Numbered from the stretch's first letter, positions 1-8,325 are shown. The stretch is 20,551 nucleotides of DNA from Candidatus Aminicenantes bacterium UBA4820 (GCA_002402325.1 DHFQ01000147.1:2803-23353), one strand, 5' to 3'. Numbers and translations: made by a program. Notes: generated from the letters alone by a model not told the origin.

Positions 1-197
1 AGTGATCTTTCTTCAAATAAATCTGTTGCAATGGGGTTTTGAGAAATTGCCTCAAATGTTAAAGGAGAGACAAGTTTTGTTGCATTCTTAGTCATTATCA
101 CTTTAACATCGCAATCCCTCTTCTTAAATCGCCTTACAATTTCAAGCGATTTGTAAACAGAGATTGACGATGAAACTCCAAGTGTAACCTTTATCAC
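1..197 (-). CDS. coaBC: CoaBC (Dfp) bifunctional phosphopantothenoylcysteine decarboxylase/synthetase, N-terminal fragment
   Basis: This is the first 65 codons of a gene that runs off the left edge. It starts at GTG (197-195), 3 bases after the aspS stop, with a GAAGGAG ribosome site that overlaps that stop. The visible N-terminus (IKVTLGVSSSISVYKSLEIV, then VKVIMTKNATKLVSPLTFEA) is the start of the CoaB/CoaC flavoprotein fold. In this family the flavin-binding half decarboxylates phosphopantothenoylcysteine and the C-terminal half makes that compound from 4'-phosphopantothenate and cysteine, for CoA synthesis. The usual GG of the 'GxSGGIAxYK' loop is SS here. Only the decarboxylase side is visible, so a single-domain decarboxylase cannot be excluded. 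It is the last visible gene of the lptD-to-aspS operon. Confidence 0.85.
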   Translation of the reverse strand, partial: MIKVTLGVSSSISVYKSLEIVRRFKKRDCDVKVIMTKNATKLVSPLTFEAISQNPIATDLFEERS

Positions 198-200
198 CTT

Positions 201-1979
201 TTACTCCTTCTCAATTTTAATTTTTAACTCTTTTAGTTGATCCTGATCAACTTCAGATGGGGATGATGTCATAAGGCAAAGCCCTGATGTCGTCTTTGGA
301 AAAGGAATTACATCCCTTATTGAATCACAACAAAGAATTAGCATACAAAGCCTATCAAGACCAAAAGCGATTCCTCCGTGTGGAGGGGTTCCATATTTGA
401 ATGCCTCAAGAAGAAAGCCAAATTTTTGATTTGCCTCTTCCTCAGTAAATCCAAGAGTCTTAAAAATTTTCTTTTGCAGGTCGGGGTTATGAATCCTTAT
501 TGACCCTCCTCCAATCTCATTTCCGTCAAGAACTATGTCATAGGCAATTGATTCAACCTTTTCAGGCTCCTTTTCAAGAAGGGCAATATCCTCCTCTTTT
601 ATCATCGTGAAAGGGTGGTGGATTGAGACCCACCTTGATTCCTCCATTGACCACTCAAATGCAGGAAATTTGTGAACCCATAACAAAGAGTGCTTTGATG
701 GATCGTAGAGTTTAAGTAACTTTCCAAAGTAAAGCCTTATCTGGGAAAGTGCTGTTGATGCTGAAAGATATGGAGAAGCAACAAGGAGAGCCGTTCCTCC
801 CTCCTCTACCCGCATAAAATCAAGGATTCTATTACTTGCATCTTCACCTAAATATTTAACCTGCGATCCTTTTGGTTTTCCATCTATTCTTTGAATTGCA
901 ACAACACCTTTGACTCCAAAAGGTTTTACCATCTCTTCAAGATTTGATAGTTCCTTTCTTGAAATCAAACCCTCCTTTGGAATGGCAATCGCCCTAACGC
1001 TTTCGCCATTTTCAATCGCCTTTAAGAAAACTCCAAAGTTTCCCTCTTTGACAATATGTTCAACGGATTTCAGTTCCATTCCAAATCTTGTATCAGGCTT
1101 ATCTGAGCCATATCTTTCAATCGCTTCCTTATAACTCATTTTTGGAATTGGAAGAGAAACTTCAAAAGAAAACTCTTTGAAGACTTTTAAAAGCAACCTT
1201 TCTGAAATTTCCATTATTGCTTTTTCTGTTGGAAAGGATATTTCAATATCAATTTGAGTGAACTCTGGCTGTCTATCCGCTCTTAAATCCTCATCTCTAA
1301 AGCATCTTACAATCTGAAAATATTTATCAAAACCTGCTACCATACAAAGTTGCTTGAAAAGTTGCGGAGATTGGGGAAGTGCATAAAATGTCCCCTTTCT
1401 TAACCTGCTTGGAACGAGGAAGTCTCTCGCTCCTTCGGGTGTTGACTTTGTAAGAAATGGAGTTTCAATCTCAATAAAACCTTCTTTTGAGAGATGCTCC
1501 CTCACTGTTTGCGTCAATTTGTGTCTCAATTGAATTCTTCTATTTTGAAATGGCCTTCTCAAGTCAAGATATCTGTACTGAAGTTTTAACTCCTCATTTA
1601 TGATTGCCTCATCCTCAATTGAAAATGGAGGGGTTTCTGCCTCTGAAAAGACCTCCATTTTTGAAACTAACACCTCCACTTCACCCGTTGGAAGATGAGG
1701 ATTTATATCTTTTTCTCCTCTAAAAAAAACTTCTCCTTCAACGCCAATCACAAATTCAGAACGGAGTTTCTTACCAACAAAATACTCTTCTGGATTTTTC
1801 TCTTGAGAAAATTTTAGTTGAACAATTCCGCTTCTATCTCTCAAATCAACAAATATCAAACTTCCTAAATCTCTCTGTCTTCTCACCCAGCCAAGAAGGA
1901 TAACCTTTTCGCCAACATTGTTCTTGTTTAATTCTCCGCAGTAGTGCGTTCTTTTCTCTATGTTCATCCTATTCTCCAT
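201..1979 (-). CDS. aspS: Aspartyl-tRNA synthetase (class IIb)
   Basis: AspRS charges tRNA-Asp with aspartate in the cytosol. Its 592 residues match the usual bacterial length of about 590. Numbered from the first Met: OB-fold anticodon-binding domain at about 20-110, class II motif 2 at 227-246 (FRDEDLRADRQPEF), the bacterial GAD insertion at about 290-410, a conserved HHPFTM at 454-459, and motif 3 GIAFGLDRL at 536-544. In the OB fold the sequence is RDLGS. In this family Leu at that position goes with tRNA-Asp-specific enzymes and His with non-discriminating ones, so I infer a discriminating enzyme. The first ATG (1979) overlaps hisS by 11 bp. The fifth codon, ATG at 1967, sits one base after the hisS stop with GGAG six bases upstream, and is the likelier start (588 aa). 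Confidence 0.97.
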   Translation of the reverse strand: MENRMNIEKRTHYCGELNKNNVGEKVILLGWVRRQRDLGSLIFVDLRDRSGIVQLKFSQEKNPEEYFVGKKLRSEFVIGVEGEVFFRGEKDINPHLPTGEVEVLVSKMEVFSEAETPPFSIEDEAIINEELKLQYRYLDLRRPFQNRRIQLRHKLTQTVREHLSKEGFIEIETPFLTKSTPEGARDFLVPSRLRKGTFYALPQSPQLFKQLCMVAGFDKYFQIVRCFRDEDLRADRQPEFTQIDIEISFPTEKAIMEISERLLLKVFKEFSFEVSLPIPKMSYKEAIERYGSDKPDTRFGMELKSVEHIVKEGNFGVFLKAIENGESVRAIAIPKEGLISRKELSNLEEMVKPFGVKGVVAIQRIDGKPKGSQVKYLGEDASNRILDFMRVEEGGTALLVASPYLSASTALSQIRLYFGKLLKLYDPSKHSLLWVHKFPAFEWSMEESRWVSIHHPFTMIKEEDIALLEKEPEKVESIAYDIVLDGNEIGGGSIRIHNPDLQKKIFKTLGFTEEEANQKFGFLLEAFKYGTPPHGGIAFGLDRLCMLILCCDSIRDVIPFPKTTSGLCLMTSSPSEVDQDQLKELKIKIEKE

Positions 1980-3210
1980 TCAAAATGAAATTGGGAATTT
2001 CGTTAAGTTTTAAGGCTATTTGTTCACCGTTTCGCATATTTTTCAGGGTTAAAAGTTCGCTCTTTACCTCATCCTCACCTATAATTAAAGAGTAATTTGC
2101 TTGAAATCTTTCTGCCCTTTTTAAAGAATTTTTTAAAGATCTCAAACTTCCCTCCAGAACAACTTCAACGCCTTTTGATCTCAAATAGGAGGCACATTCC
2201 ATCGCAAATTTCAAACATTCTTCCCCCATCCATGCAAGATAGAGAAGGTTATCATTTAAAGGAGAATCCTCCATTAAAAGCGAGAGTCTCTCCATTCCGA
2301 GAGCCCATCCAAAAGAGGGGATATCTGGACCGCCAAGGCTTGATATTAGTCCATCATACCTGCCGCCGCCCACAATTGCGTCTTGAGAACCCAATTTAAA
2401 ACTGGTCATTTCAAAGACAGTTTTTGTGTAATAATCAAGCCCTCTCACGAGGCGTGGTGTTATTTTAAATGGAATTTCAAAGTCATTTAAAAATTGTGTA
2501 ACTTTTGAAAAATGTTCCTTGCACTCATCACAAATATAGTCAATTATTACGGGGGAATTTTCTATAACCTTCTGACAGGAGGCAACCTTGCAATCAAGGA
2601 CTCTAAGCGTATTTCTCTCTATCCTTTCATTGCAATCGGAGCATAAATCGCCTTTAAATTTATTCAAATAGTCTTTCAAAATAGAGATAAAATTCTGTCT
2701 GCATTTCTTGCAACCAACCGAGTTAATTTTCACCTCAACCTCTAAGATTCCAAGCGAATTCAAAAGTTCTTTAGCAATCAAAATTCCTTCAAAATCAATT
2801 AGAGGAAAAGGATCGTTTATTATTTCAATCCCGATTTGGTGAAACTGCCTGTACCTACCCTTTTGAGGCCTCTCATATCTAAACTGTGGACCGATGTAGT
2901 AAAGTCTTGAATGGCGGGGCGATTCGTAAAGTTTATGCTCAATTATTGCTCTTATAACCGGTGCAGTGTTTTCGGGTCTTAAAGTCAAAGAGCGACCCTT
3001 TTTATCAAGAAATGTGTACATCTCCTTTTTAACGATGTCCGTCTCATCCCCTACACTTCTTGAAAAAAGTTCGGTGTGTTCAAGTATCGGAGTTCTTATT
3101 TCACTAAACCCGTAAAGAGAAAAAATCTTTCTTGCACACTCCTCCATAAGGAGATATTTTTTTATATCCGGGTAGAAAAGGTCAAATGTCCCTTTAACTG
3201 ACGACACCAT
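1969..3210 (-). CDS. hisS: Histidyl-tRNA synthetase (class IIa)
   Basis: HisRS attaches histidine to tRNA-His in the cytosol. The protein is 413 aa, close to the E. coli length of 424. Visible signatures are motif 2 at 109-124 (FRYERPQKGRYRQFHQ), the HisA motif LVRGLDYYTKTVFE at about 254-267, the HisB motif GGGRYDGL at 281-288, motif 3 around 298-309, and a C-terminal anticodon-binding domain from about 320. The middle insertion carries eight cysteines in four close pairs (167/170, 190/193, 207/212, 227/230), which suggests one or two zinc sites; metal binding is inferred. The ATG at 3210 follows AAAGGAG by six bases, so the start is secure. The gene lies 33 bp after the UbiA gene and touches aspS. 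A hisS-aspS pair is common in bacteria. Confidence 0.97.
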   Translation of the reverse strand: MVSSVKGTFDLFYPDIKKYLLMEECARKIFSLYGFSEIRTPILEHTELFSRSVGDETDIVKKEMYTFLDKKGRSLTLRPENTAPVIRAIIEHKLYESPRHSRLYYIGPQFRYERPQKGRYRQFHQIGIEIINDPFPLIDFEGILIAKELLNSLGILEVEVKINSVGCKKCRQNFISILKDYLNKFKGDLCSDCNERIERNTLRVLDCKVASCQKVIENSPVIIDYICDECKEHFSKVTQFLNDFEIPFKITPRLVRGLDYYTKTVFEMTSFKLGSQDAIVGGGRYDGLISSLGGPDIPSFGWALGMERLSLLMEDSPLNDNLLYLAWMGEECLKFAMECASYLRSKGVEVVLEGSLRSLKNSLKRAERFQANYSLIIGEDEVKSELLTLKNMRNGEQIALKLNEIPNFILNGE

Positions 3211-3243
3211 TCAAATCTCCTTTAGAAAAAACATCGTAACAAA

Positions 3244-4218
3244 TCATTTTACAATATAAGCGATGGCAAGGCCAACTTGTGCAAACATCATCATAAGATA
3301 CATCTGCTTCCACGAAGGATGGTTCTCACTTCTTGAAAGCGATTTTGGGTCTTTCAAAATCAACCTTACGGTGTAAATTCCCCAGAGTGTCAAAATTAAA
3401 AAGAGTAAAACGAGGAGAATTGGATTCCCCGTCAAAAGTGGTTTGTTATCAATTTTGATAAGAAGTCCTAAAGGGAATAAAAACCATGGGAAGATAAAAA
3501 ATGGAGCGATCATTTTTGCACTTTTTACTTCACCAAACCTTACAGGAAGGGTTAAACAATTAAATTTTTTGTCCCCTTCAATATCCGAAAAATCTTTTGT
3601 TGATGTTGAACCAAGCAAAAAAAGGAAGAAGATAAAACCGAGATACCACGGTTCAAAATAAAAAATCGGTGCAACCATTGCCCATCCCGCAACCTTTAAA
3701 AATTCTCCCCTTGCAAGGGCAATTGTAAAGTTTGAAGCGTAGGTCTTTTCTTTTGTTCTACCAAATGATTTAGAAGAATAGACAAAGGTCAAAATAAGTC
3801 CCGCAAGAAAGAGGAAAAAGGTGGAGTGGTGATATACAGGAGCGAAGGTTCTGCTTAAAAAGTCTGTATCGTAAGGAGGGGGAACAATCCACCACATTGG
3901 AATAAGCGCAATTAGATATAAAATATATGAGAGATATTTTGCCTCTTTTAAAGATGCCCTTCCACTCGGAATAGGTCGCGACGGCTTGTTGAATTTATCA
4001 ATTTCAACATCGTAGACCTGATTTATAATATTTGAAGCACCATTAAGAATTGATGCACAGATTGATCCAAGAAGTAATGTTAAAAATAATTTAAAAGAAA
4101 AATGGGTATGGGGATTGTGGATGCTTCCGTAGGCACAGGCTGAGCCAGAAAGAATTCCAAGTAATGGAGGAATCAATGTGAATGGCCTTAAAAGTTCAAA
4201 AAAAGTCTTTAATTTCAA
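3244..4218 (-). CDS. UbiA-family membrane prenyltransferase
   Basis: This is a polytopic inner-membrane enzyme that should transfer a prenyl group from a polyprenyl diphosphate to a lipid-soluble acceptor. From the TTG start, motif 1 is N66xxxD70xxxD74 followed by KFNKPSRPIPSGR. Motif 2 is D209xxD212xxxD216 (KDFSDIEGDKKF) followed by LTLPVRFG. These two aspartate-rich motifs bind the Mg-diphosphate, and both are intact. About eight hydrophobic segments are present. The motifs resemble the branch containing chlorophyll synthase, homogentisate phytyltransferase and digeranylgeranylglyceryl-phosphate synthase, but the acceptor cannot be told. The frame is open to an ATG at 4290, which would overlap the preceding gene by 76 bp and has no ribosome site. 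I prefer TTG at 4218, which overlaps the previous stop (TTGA) and has GAGG upstream; the product then begins just before LKTFFELLRPFTL, as in relatives. Confidence 0.88.
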   Translation of the reverse strand: MKLKTFFELLRPFTLIPPLLGILSGSACAYGSIHNPHTHFSFKLFLTLLLGSICASILNGASNIINQVYDVEIDKFNKPSRPIPSGRASLKEAKYLSYILYLIALIPMWWIVPPPYDTDFLSRTFAPVYHHSTFFLFLAGLILTFVYSSKSFGRTKEKTYASNFTIALARGEFLKVAGWAMVAPIFYFEPWYLGFIFFLFLLGSTSTKDFSDIEGDKKFNCLTLPVRFGEVKSAKMIAPFFIFPWFLFPLGLLIKIDNKPLLTGNPILLVLLFLILTLWGIYTVRLILKDPKSLSRSENHPSWKQMYLMMMFAQVGLAIAYIVK

Positions 4219-5570
4219 TTTGAAAACCTCATCAAAGTTTGATTTATAAAAAAGCCAAGAAGAAATCCAAGAACAATGTGAATGACCCATTTTGAAGTTA
4301 CAAGGTGCTTTTTATTTAATTCATTTAAAATTGATTCAATGATAAAGAAAATAATAACAATCATTGAGCAGGAAAGATAGATTCGAAGGTCGAAAAAATC
4401 TCCCTTTATAATAAAAATGGAAAGATAGTTGAAAATTAAAATTGAAAATAATCCAGAAAGTGTTCCCTTTAAACTTACCCCGCCAACAAATCCAGGATTT
4501 ACCTTTTTAAAATTTAATAGTGAAAAGGTTTTTCCCTTCGTTGTTTTTCCGAATTCAGTTGCAACAGTATCTGAAGCATAGAAGGAAAGAGTTAAAACGA
4601 ACGCTTCAAAACTGAAAAAAGATAAAATAAGAGGTGCGAGCCCCTTTGAAAAAACAGATTCTATGCCCCTTTTACCTTCATTTAACTCTTCAATTCCTCT
4701 CAATCTCTTTACTTTTCTTCCGTAAAGTGTTGAAAAATTTGCAAGAATAAAGAATAGAATCAGAACAAGATAACCTTTTAATCCTGTTGATATAATTACA
4801 CCACATCCTATCAAAAAACCAAAAAGAGAGCCTTTTAAATCAATCCATTTCTTTAAGTATGAGATTAAAGTAAAAAAGAGATTAAAGATCATAAGAAAAA
4901 TAAAGATGTTTAAATCTTTTCTATCTATGCTTGAAATATAGAGAGAATTTAAAAAACTTTTTGAAGGATCTAACGATGCAAAGGAAATTATTGACAGTGC
5001 TACGAAGGGAAATCCAATGTTGTCATCAAATTGACCACTTAAAGATTCAACAAGTGAAGAAATTATTACCGCAATGAGTAAAACTATAAAAATGTCGCTT
5101 TTAAAAGCATCTGAAAAACTTTTTTCTGTGATAAATAGAAAGACAAGAAGTGAAGAGATAAAACCAAAGATAATGAATGAAATTGCTCCAACAAAGGTTT
5201 TATCTTTGTTGTAGGGAAGTTTGAATCCTTTAAATAAAGATCCGAAAATTGCAGAGGTTGAATCACCAAAGGCAAGAATTGCCCACGATGCACCTGCAAC
5301 AGCCATCTGAAATCCTTTGATTGGTGATTTGATATAGATTGCGAAAAGTATTAGAAGAAAGACTACAACTGGATAACTTACTATTGCGTAGTATCCTTTT
5401 TGTCTTTCTTCCTTTTTTTCAATCTTTTTCCTTCCATACAAAGGAAAAATATAGAGGTTGTGCAAGAATGCAACTCCTGCACAAATTAAAGCAAATAGAG
5501 GTGAAATGTATTTTAAAGCAAGAGTAAAAAAGCCCATAAGAAGATGGATTAACTTTCTTAAAAACATCAT
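4215..5570 (-). CDS. Fused isoprenoid-alcohol kinase (dolichol/phytol kinase-like) and DUF92/TMEM19 (VTE6-like) membrane protein
   Basis: This 451-aa integral membrane protein has two recognisable halves. Residues 1-210 look like the dolichol kinase/phytol kinase (VTE5)/CTP-transferase group, with FGDSTSAIFGSLFKG at 101-115, then KDKTFVGAISF and VESLSGQFDDN at 174-184. Residues from about 220 match DUF92 (COG1836), with GSLFGFLIGCGV at 247, NEGKRGIESVFSKG at 297-310, ASDTVATEFGK at 332-342 and VNPGFVGGVSLKGTLSG at 357-373. In plants and cyanobacteria VTE5 phosphorylates phytol and the DUF92 protein VTE6 adds a second phosphate, giving phytyl diphosphate. A fused two-step kinase feeding the adjacent UbiA enzyme is therefore an attractive inference; the real substrate is unknown. 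The start overlaps the lptD stop (ATGA), implying coupled translation. About 12-14 hydrophobic segments are present. Confidence 0.82.
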   Translation of the reverse strand: MMFLRKLIHLLMGFFTLALKYISPLFALICAGVAFLHNLYIFPLYGRKKIEKKEERQKGYYAIVSYPVVVFLLILFAIYIKSPIKGFQMAVAGASWAILAFGDSTSAIFGSLFKGFKLPYNKDKTFVGAISFIIFGFISSLLVFLFITEKSFSDAFKSDIFIVLLIAVIISSLVESLSGQFDDNIGFPFVALSIISFASLDPSKSFLNSLYISSIDRKDLNIFIFLMIFNLFFTLISYLKKWIDLKGSLFGFLIGCGVIISTGLKGYLVLILFFILANFSTLYGRKVKRLRGIEELNEGKRGIESVFSKGLAPLILSFFSFEAFVLTLSFYASDTVATEFGKTTKGKTFSLLNFKKVNPGFVGGVSLKGTLSGLFSILIFNYLSIFIIKGDFFDLRIYLSCSMIVIIFFIIESILNELNKKHLVTSKWVIHIVLGFLLGFFINQTLMRFSN

Positions 5571-7714
5571 CTAAAAGACTGACTTCCCCCGAAGAGGTCA
5601 ACAACATTCCCAACCTGCTTAAGGCTGATTAAAATTCTGAAAGAAGTCTCGCTGAAACTTCCTATTTCCCTTCTTCCTCCCTCAAAGCCGATGTTGTAGC
5701 ACGAGCCGTGACACCAGAAAATTAAGGATGAATTTCTAAAGGAATTTTCAACAAGGTCTCTTTCAATGTGGGGTTCAATCGTCGTTTTACCACCAAAAAG
5801 TCTCAACGATGCTGCAAGAAGAAGCTCCTCATATTTTGCTTTAAAAAAGTTCTCTTTTATTGAAGGGTCATTTGAGTAATAATAAGAAATCCTGAAAAAT
5901 TGCTCCTTCTTTGGAGTAGAAAAGGCAACGCTCAACATCCTGTCTTCAAGTCTGTGTGTTAAAGGGTGGTAGGAAAGTTTGAAGTCAATGCTGAAAAGTT
6001 TTTTTGGCCAATACTTGAATTCAAAAACAAGTGGTGAATATTTTGACTTATCTGAATCTGCAAAAGAGATGTAATTATCAAAATTTTTCTCCTGATACAC
6101 ATTAGCTTCAACAGAGAGGTTTCCATCTCTGGAATAAAATCTATTTCTTATTCCGTAAGTTATTCTGTCTCCTCTCTTATCTAAAACATCAACATCATCG
6201 AATAGGGGATAACCATCATCGTTTTTGTATGATTCCCATTTTGCCTCAACAAAGGGCTCTAAAATATGTTTCGTTCCACCTTTAAATTTTTTAAAAAATC
6301 TTGGGCCTTTGATATCCAGTTTCCCGATTAAAAGTCTTCTAAAAATCGAATCGGTTTCTATCCTGCCGTTTTCAAACTCCTTTGAATAGTAAGTTCCCCT
6401 CAATTCAATGGAGGGAATTATATCAATAGAAGGAGGAGTTCTTAGCGGATATTCAAAGTATGGATGAAAATCAAGGCGTGAATAGTTTGTATCCCCATTT
6501 CCGTAGAATTGCTTATAAATACGAGTGAAGGAAGTCTCAAGTGAAGTAAAAATCTGAGGGGCAAGTTTTGTCGAGGGGAGCCTGAATTCAACCTTTGGAA
6601 GTGCACTTTCTATGAGGCGGGTATTAACATCGTAGTATTCAAGGCTTCTCTCAAGATATAAATTCAGATTGCCCCCAATCACTGGTCTTGTCAAAAAAAT
6701 TGTTGAATCAAAATTTCCCTTTGTGCTTTCAGCGTAGTCTCTGTTGTAATCTCTGAAAAAATCGGCATCGGAAATGAGGTGAATGTCAACCAACGACTCC
6801 CATTTTGAAAAATCTTGTTTAGCCTGGAATGTTAAAAACCATCTATTTTTGTCTGTCAATTTATCTTTTATGTAATACCCAGAAAAATAACCGTAATCTT
6901 TTTCTGTAAGGGCATATCGGAACTCATTCCCAAAACCATTTCCAGCCTTTTTGTAATAGTCATAATAAAAGGTTGTATCAAAATAATCTTTTGGAGCATA
7001 GTAAAATGCAGTCCCAAGGGTAAATCCCTTGGTGTTTGAACTACCAATAGATGGAAGAAGAAGCCCGGTGGACCTATCCTCTTTTATAGGCCAGATTATG
7101 TAGGGAGAATAAACTATCGGAATATCCCTTACCTTAAATCTTGGATTGTTTAAAAAGGCGTAATTGTTAAGATGGAATTTCCCCCTGCTTATCTTTAAAC
7201 TCCACGGTGGTAGTGAAGAATTGCAGGATGTAAAAATTCCATCTTCAACTTCATACCAATCTTCACCGATTTTTTTTATTCTATTAGCAATAACTGTGTA
7301 ATCGCCATCTTTTTGAGTTCCCCTTGCATTATAAACTGTTCCCGTTTCATCTCTGGTATTGTAATCAAGGGCATCACCGCTTATTGTAAAATCTTGAAAA
7401 TTTACACTAACATTTCCCTCTGCGTGAATTGAGTTATTATTTTTATCATAGATTAAAGTATCCGCCGTTAAAATCATAGTTTTGCTTTCATATCTAACAT
7501 TCCCGGCTGCTTTGTAAGTTTCCTCTCCTATCGTTTCAAGGGTGTCAAAAGTAAGAATAAAAGTAGAACTTTCCTCTTTCTTCTCTTTCTTTCCTTCTTT
7601 TGCCTGTGCTGAGGGAGATTTTTCGATCTTTGGTTTAAAAGGTATTGGGTTTATTATGGGAAAATATGAGATAGATATGAAGAAGAAAAGACAAAATATG
7701 ACACTTCTTTTCAA
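5567..7714 (-). CDS. lptD: LptD-like LPS-assembly outer membrane protein (OstA/Imp)
   Basis: LptD, with LptE, forms the outer-membrane translocon that inserts lipopolysaccharide into the outer leaflet. The protein is 715 aa (E. coli 784). A hydrophobic signal peptide covers about residues 1-22, followed by a Lys-rich linker. An OstA/LptA-type beta-jellyroll lies at about 50-150 (GNVRYESKTM, AEGNVSVNFQD). Next comes the conserved DGIFTSC...PPWSL segment, then a long beta-barrel rich in aromatic alternating strands. Besides Cys8 there are only three cysteines: 164 in the N-domain and 668/672 near the C-terminus (WCHGSC). This echoes the inter-domain disulfides of E. coli LptD with one cysteine fewer. 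The start is TTG at 7714, seven bases after a strong GGAGGAG. It heads the operon; a possible -10 (TATACT) is at 7799-7804, with no clear -35. Confidence 0.9.
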   Translation of the reverse strand: MKRSVIFCLFFFISISYFPIINPIPFKPKIEKSPSAQAKEGKKEKKEESSTFILTFDTLETIGEETYKAAGNVRYESKTMILTADTLIYDKNNNSIHAEGNVSVNFQDFTISGDALDYNTRDETGTVYNARGTQKDGDYTVIANRIKKIGEDWYEVEDGIFTSCNSSLPPWSLKISRGKFHLNNYAFLNNPRFKVRDIPIVYSPYIIWPIKEDRSTGLLLPSIGSSNTKGFTLGTAFYYAPKDYFDTTFYYDYYKKAGNGFGNEFRYALTEKDYGYFSGYYIKDKLTDKNRWFLTFQAKQDFSKWESLVDIHLISDADFFRDYNRDYAESTKGNFDSTIFLTRPVIGGNLNLYLERSLEYYDVNTRLIESALPKVEFRLPSTKLAPQIFTSLETSFTRIYKQFYGNGDTNYSRLDFHPYFEYPLRTPPSIDIIPSIELRGTYYSKEFENGRIETDSIFRRLLIGKLDIKGPRFFKKFKGGTKHILEPFVEAKWESYKNDDGYPLFDDVDVLDKRGDRITYGIRNRFYSRDGNLSVEANVYQEKNFDNYISFADSDKSKYSPLVFEFKYWPKKLFSIDFKLSYHPLTHRLEDRMLSVAFSTPKKEQFFRISYYYSNDPSIKENFFKAKYEELLLAASLRLFGGKTTIEPHIERDLVENSFRNSSLIFWCHGSCYNIGFEGGRREIGSFSETSFRILISLKQVGNVVDLFGGSQSFR

Positions 7715-7835
7715 ACTACTACTCCTCCAAAAATATCACAGATGCTATTCTTTTATTTCGCAATAAAATCCTCCAATTTAAAATTGACTAACTACTCAAG
7801 TATAAAGAATATCACAAATCAGGCTACTTTTATAT

Positions 7836-7864
7836 TTGAACTAATTGTCTTAGTGATTTATAAT
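7836..7864 (+). promoter_or_regulatory. Promoter of the tRNA-Arg gene
   Basis: The -35 is TTGAAC (7836-7841), followed by a 17-bp spacer and a perfect TATAAT -10 (7859-7864). Eight bases then lead to the mature 5' end of the tRNA at 7873, so transcription should begin at or very near the tRNA itself. It lies outside the repeated DNA, so island integration leaves tRNA expression intact. Confidence 0.8.
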
Positions 7865-7872
7865 AAAATTTA

Positions 7873-7949
7873 GCGCCCGTGGCTCAATTGGATAGAGCAT
7901 CGGCCTACGGAGCCGGCGGTTACAGGTTCGAGTCCTGTCGGGCGCGCCA
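7873..7949 (+). tRNA. tRNA-Arg (anticodon ACG)
   Basis: The 77-nt cloverleaf folds completely. The acceptor arm is GCGCCCG/CGGGCGC, the D stem GCTC/GAGC, and the anticodon stem TCGGC/GCCGG with loop CTACGGA giving anticodon ACG. The variable loop has 5 nt, the T arm is ACAGG-TTCGAGT-CCTGT, the discriminator is G and CCA is encoded. It should read CGU, and CGC/CGA after A34 deamination. From 7905 to the CCA the sequence is duplicated at 12465-12509, so its 3' half is the attachment site of the adjacent island. Confidence 0.97.
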
Positions 7950-8036
7950 TATATCTTCTATTTTTCAACGGTGGTCATCTGTTAAGAAATTTGCTTTCTA
8001 ATAATGTTTTTATTTTATAAGGAGGGAAATCATCGG
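7905..8036 (+). repeat. Left direct repeat (attL-like): tRNA-Arg 3' half plus downstream DNA
   Basis: This 132-bp copy runs from the anticodon loop through the tRNA CCA (7905-7949, 45 bp identical to 12465-12509) and on to 8036. Bases 7957-8036 are identical over 80 bp to 12521-12600. The only differences lie just after the CCA: 4 bp absent here and one substitution. After 8036 the two copies diverge completely. The shared block includes the codons that end the response regulator gene in the other copy. Confidence 0.93.
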
Positions 8037-8301
8037 TTCTGTTGATTATGACCCTTATTTAACAGGAGAAATCGGGAATAGACAGTTCATTTCAGAACTT
8101 AAGCTGGAACTCGTTGGTAGCGCTGACCTTCATTTGGACTGGGAAGACCTTGGATTAAGTTGTGGCTACAGAGTTTACAGAAGCACTGAGCCAGATCAGA
8201 ATTTCGTTGATATTTCTGGACCTCTGTTCATCAATGAATATACTGACAGCACTTGGGGCGAGCTACCGGGAGTGATTTACTATCAGATTGGAATGAATTG
8301 A
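8005..8301 (+). pseudogene. C-terminal remnant of a secreted beta-helix/FN3-type protein
   Basis: The frame is open for 98 codons from 8005 to a TGA at 8301, and lacks a usable start near its 5' end. The part after the repeat reads GSVDYDPYLTGE, a phrase typical of the end of right-handed parallel beta-helix domains. It then runs through LHLDWEDLGLSCGYRVYRST and, further on, VIYYQIGMN before the stop. The pattern L-W-x-YRVYRST-...-YYQI is that of a fibronectin type III domain, as in many extracellular bacterial proteins. The N-terminal bulk of the gene is absent, and the fragment abuts the end of the direct repeat (8036) exactly. I therefore read it as a truncated gene carried or broken by the island. 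It ends 24 bp before the convergent nuclease gene. Confidence 0.6.
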
Positions 8302-8325
8302 TACTTTCCTCTCTTTTCATTGCTC

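Noticed and set aside
4219..4290. N-terminal extension of the UbiA protein from ATG 4290
   Set aside because: It would overlap the preceding gene by 76 bp, lacks a ribosome site, and adds residues upstream of the usual family start.
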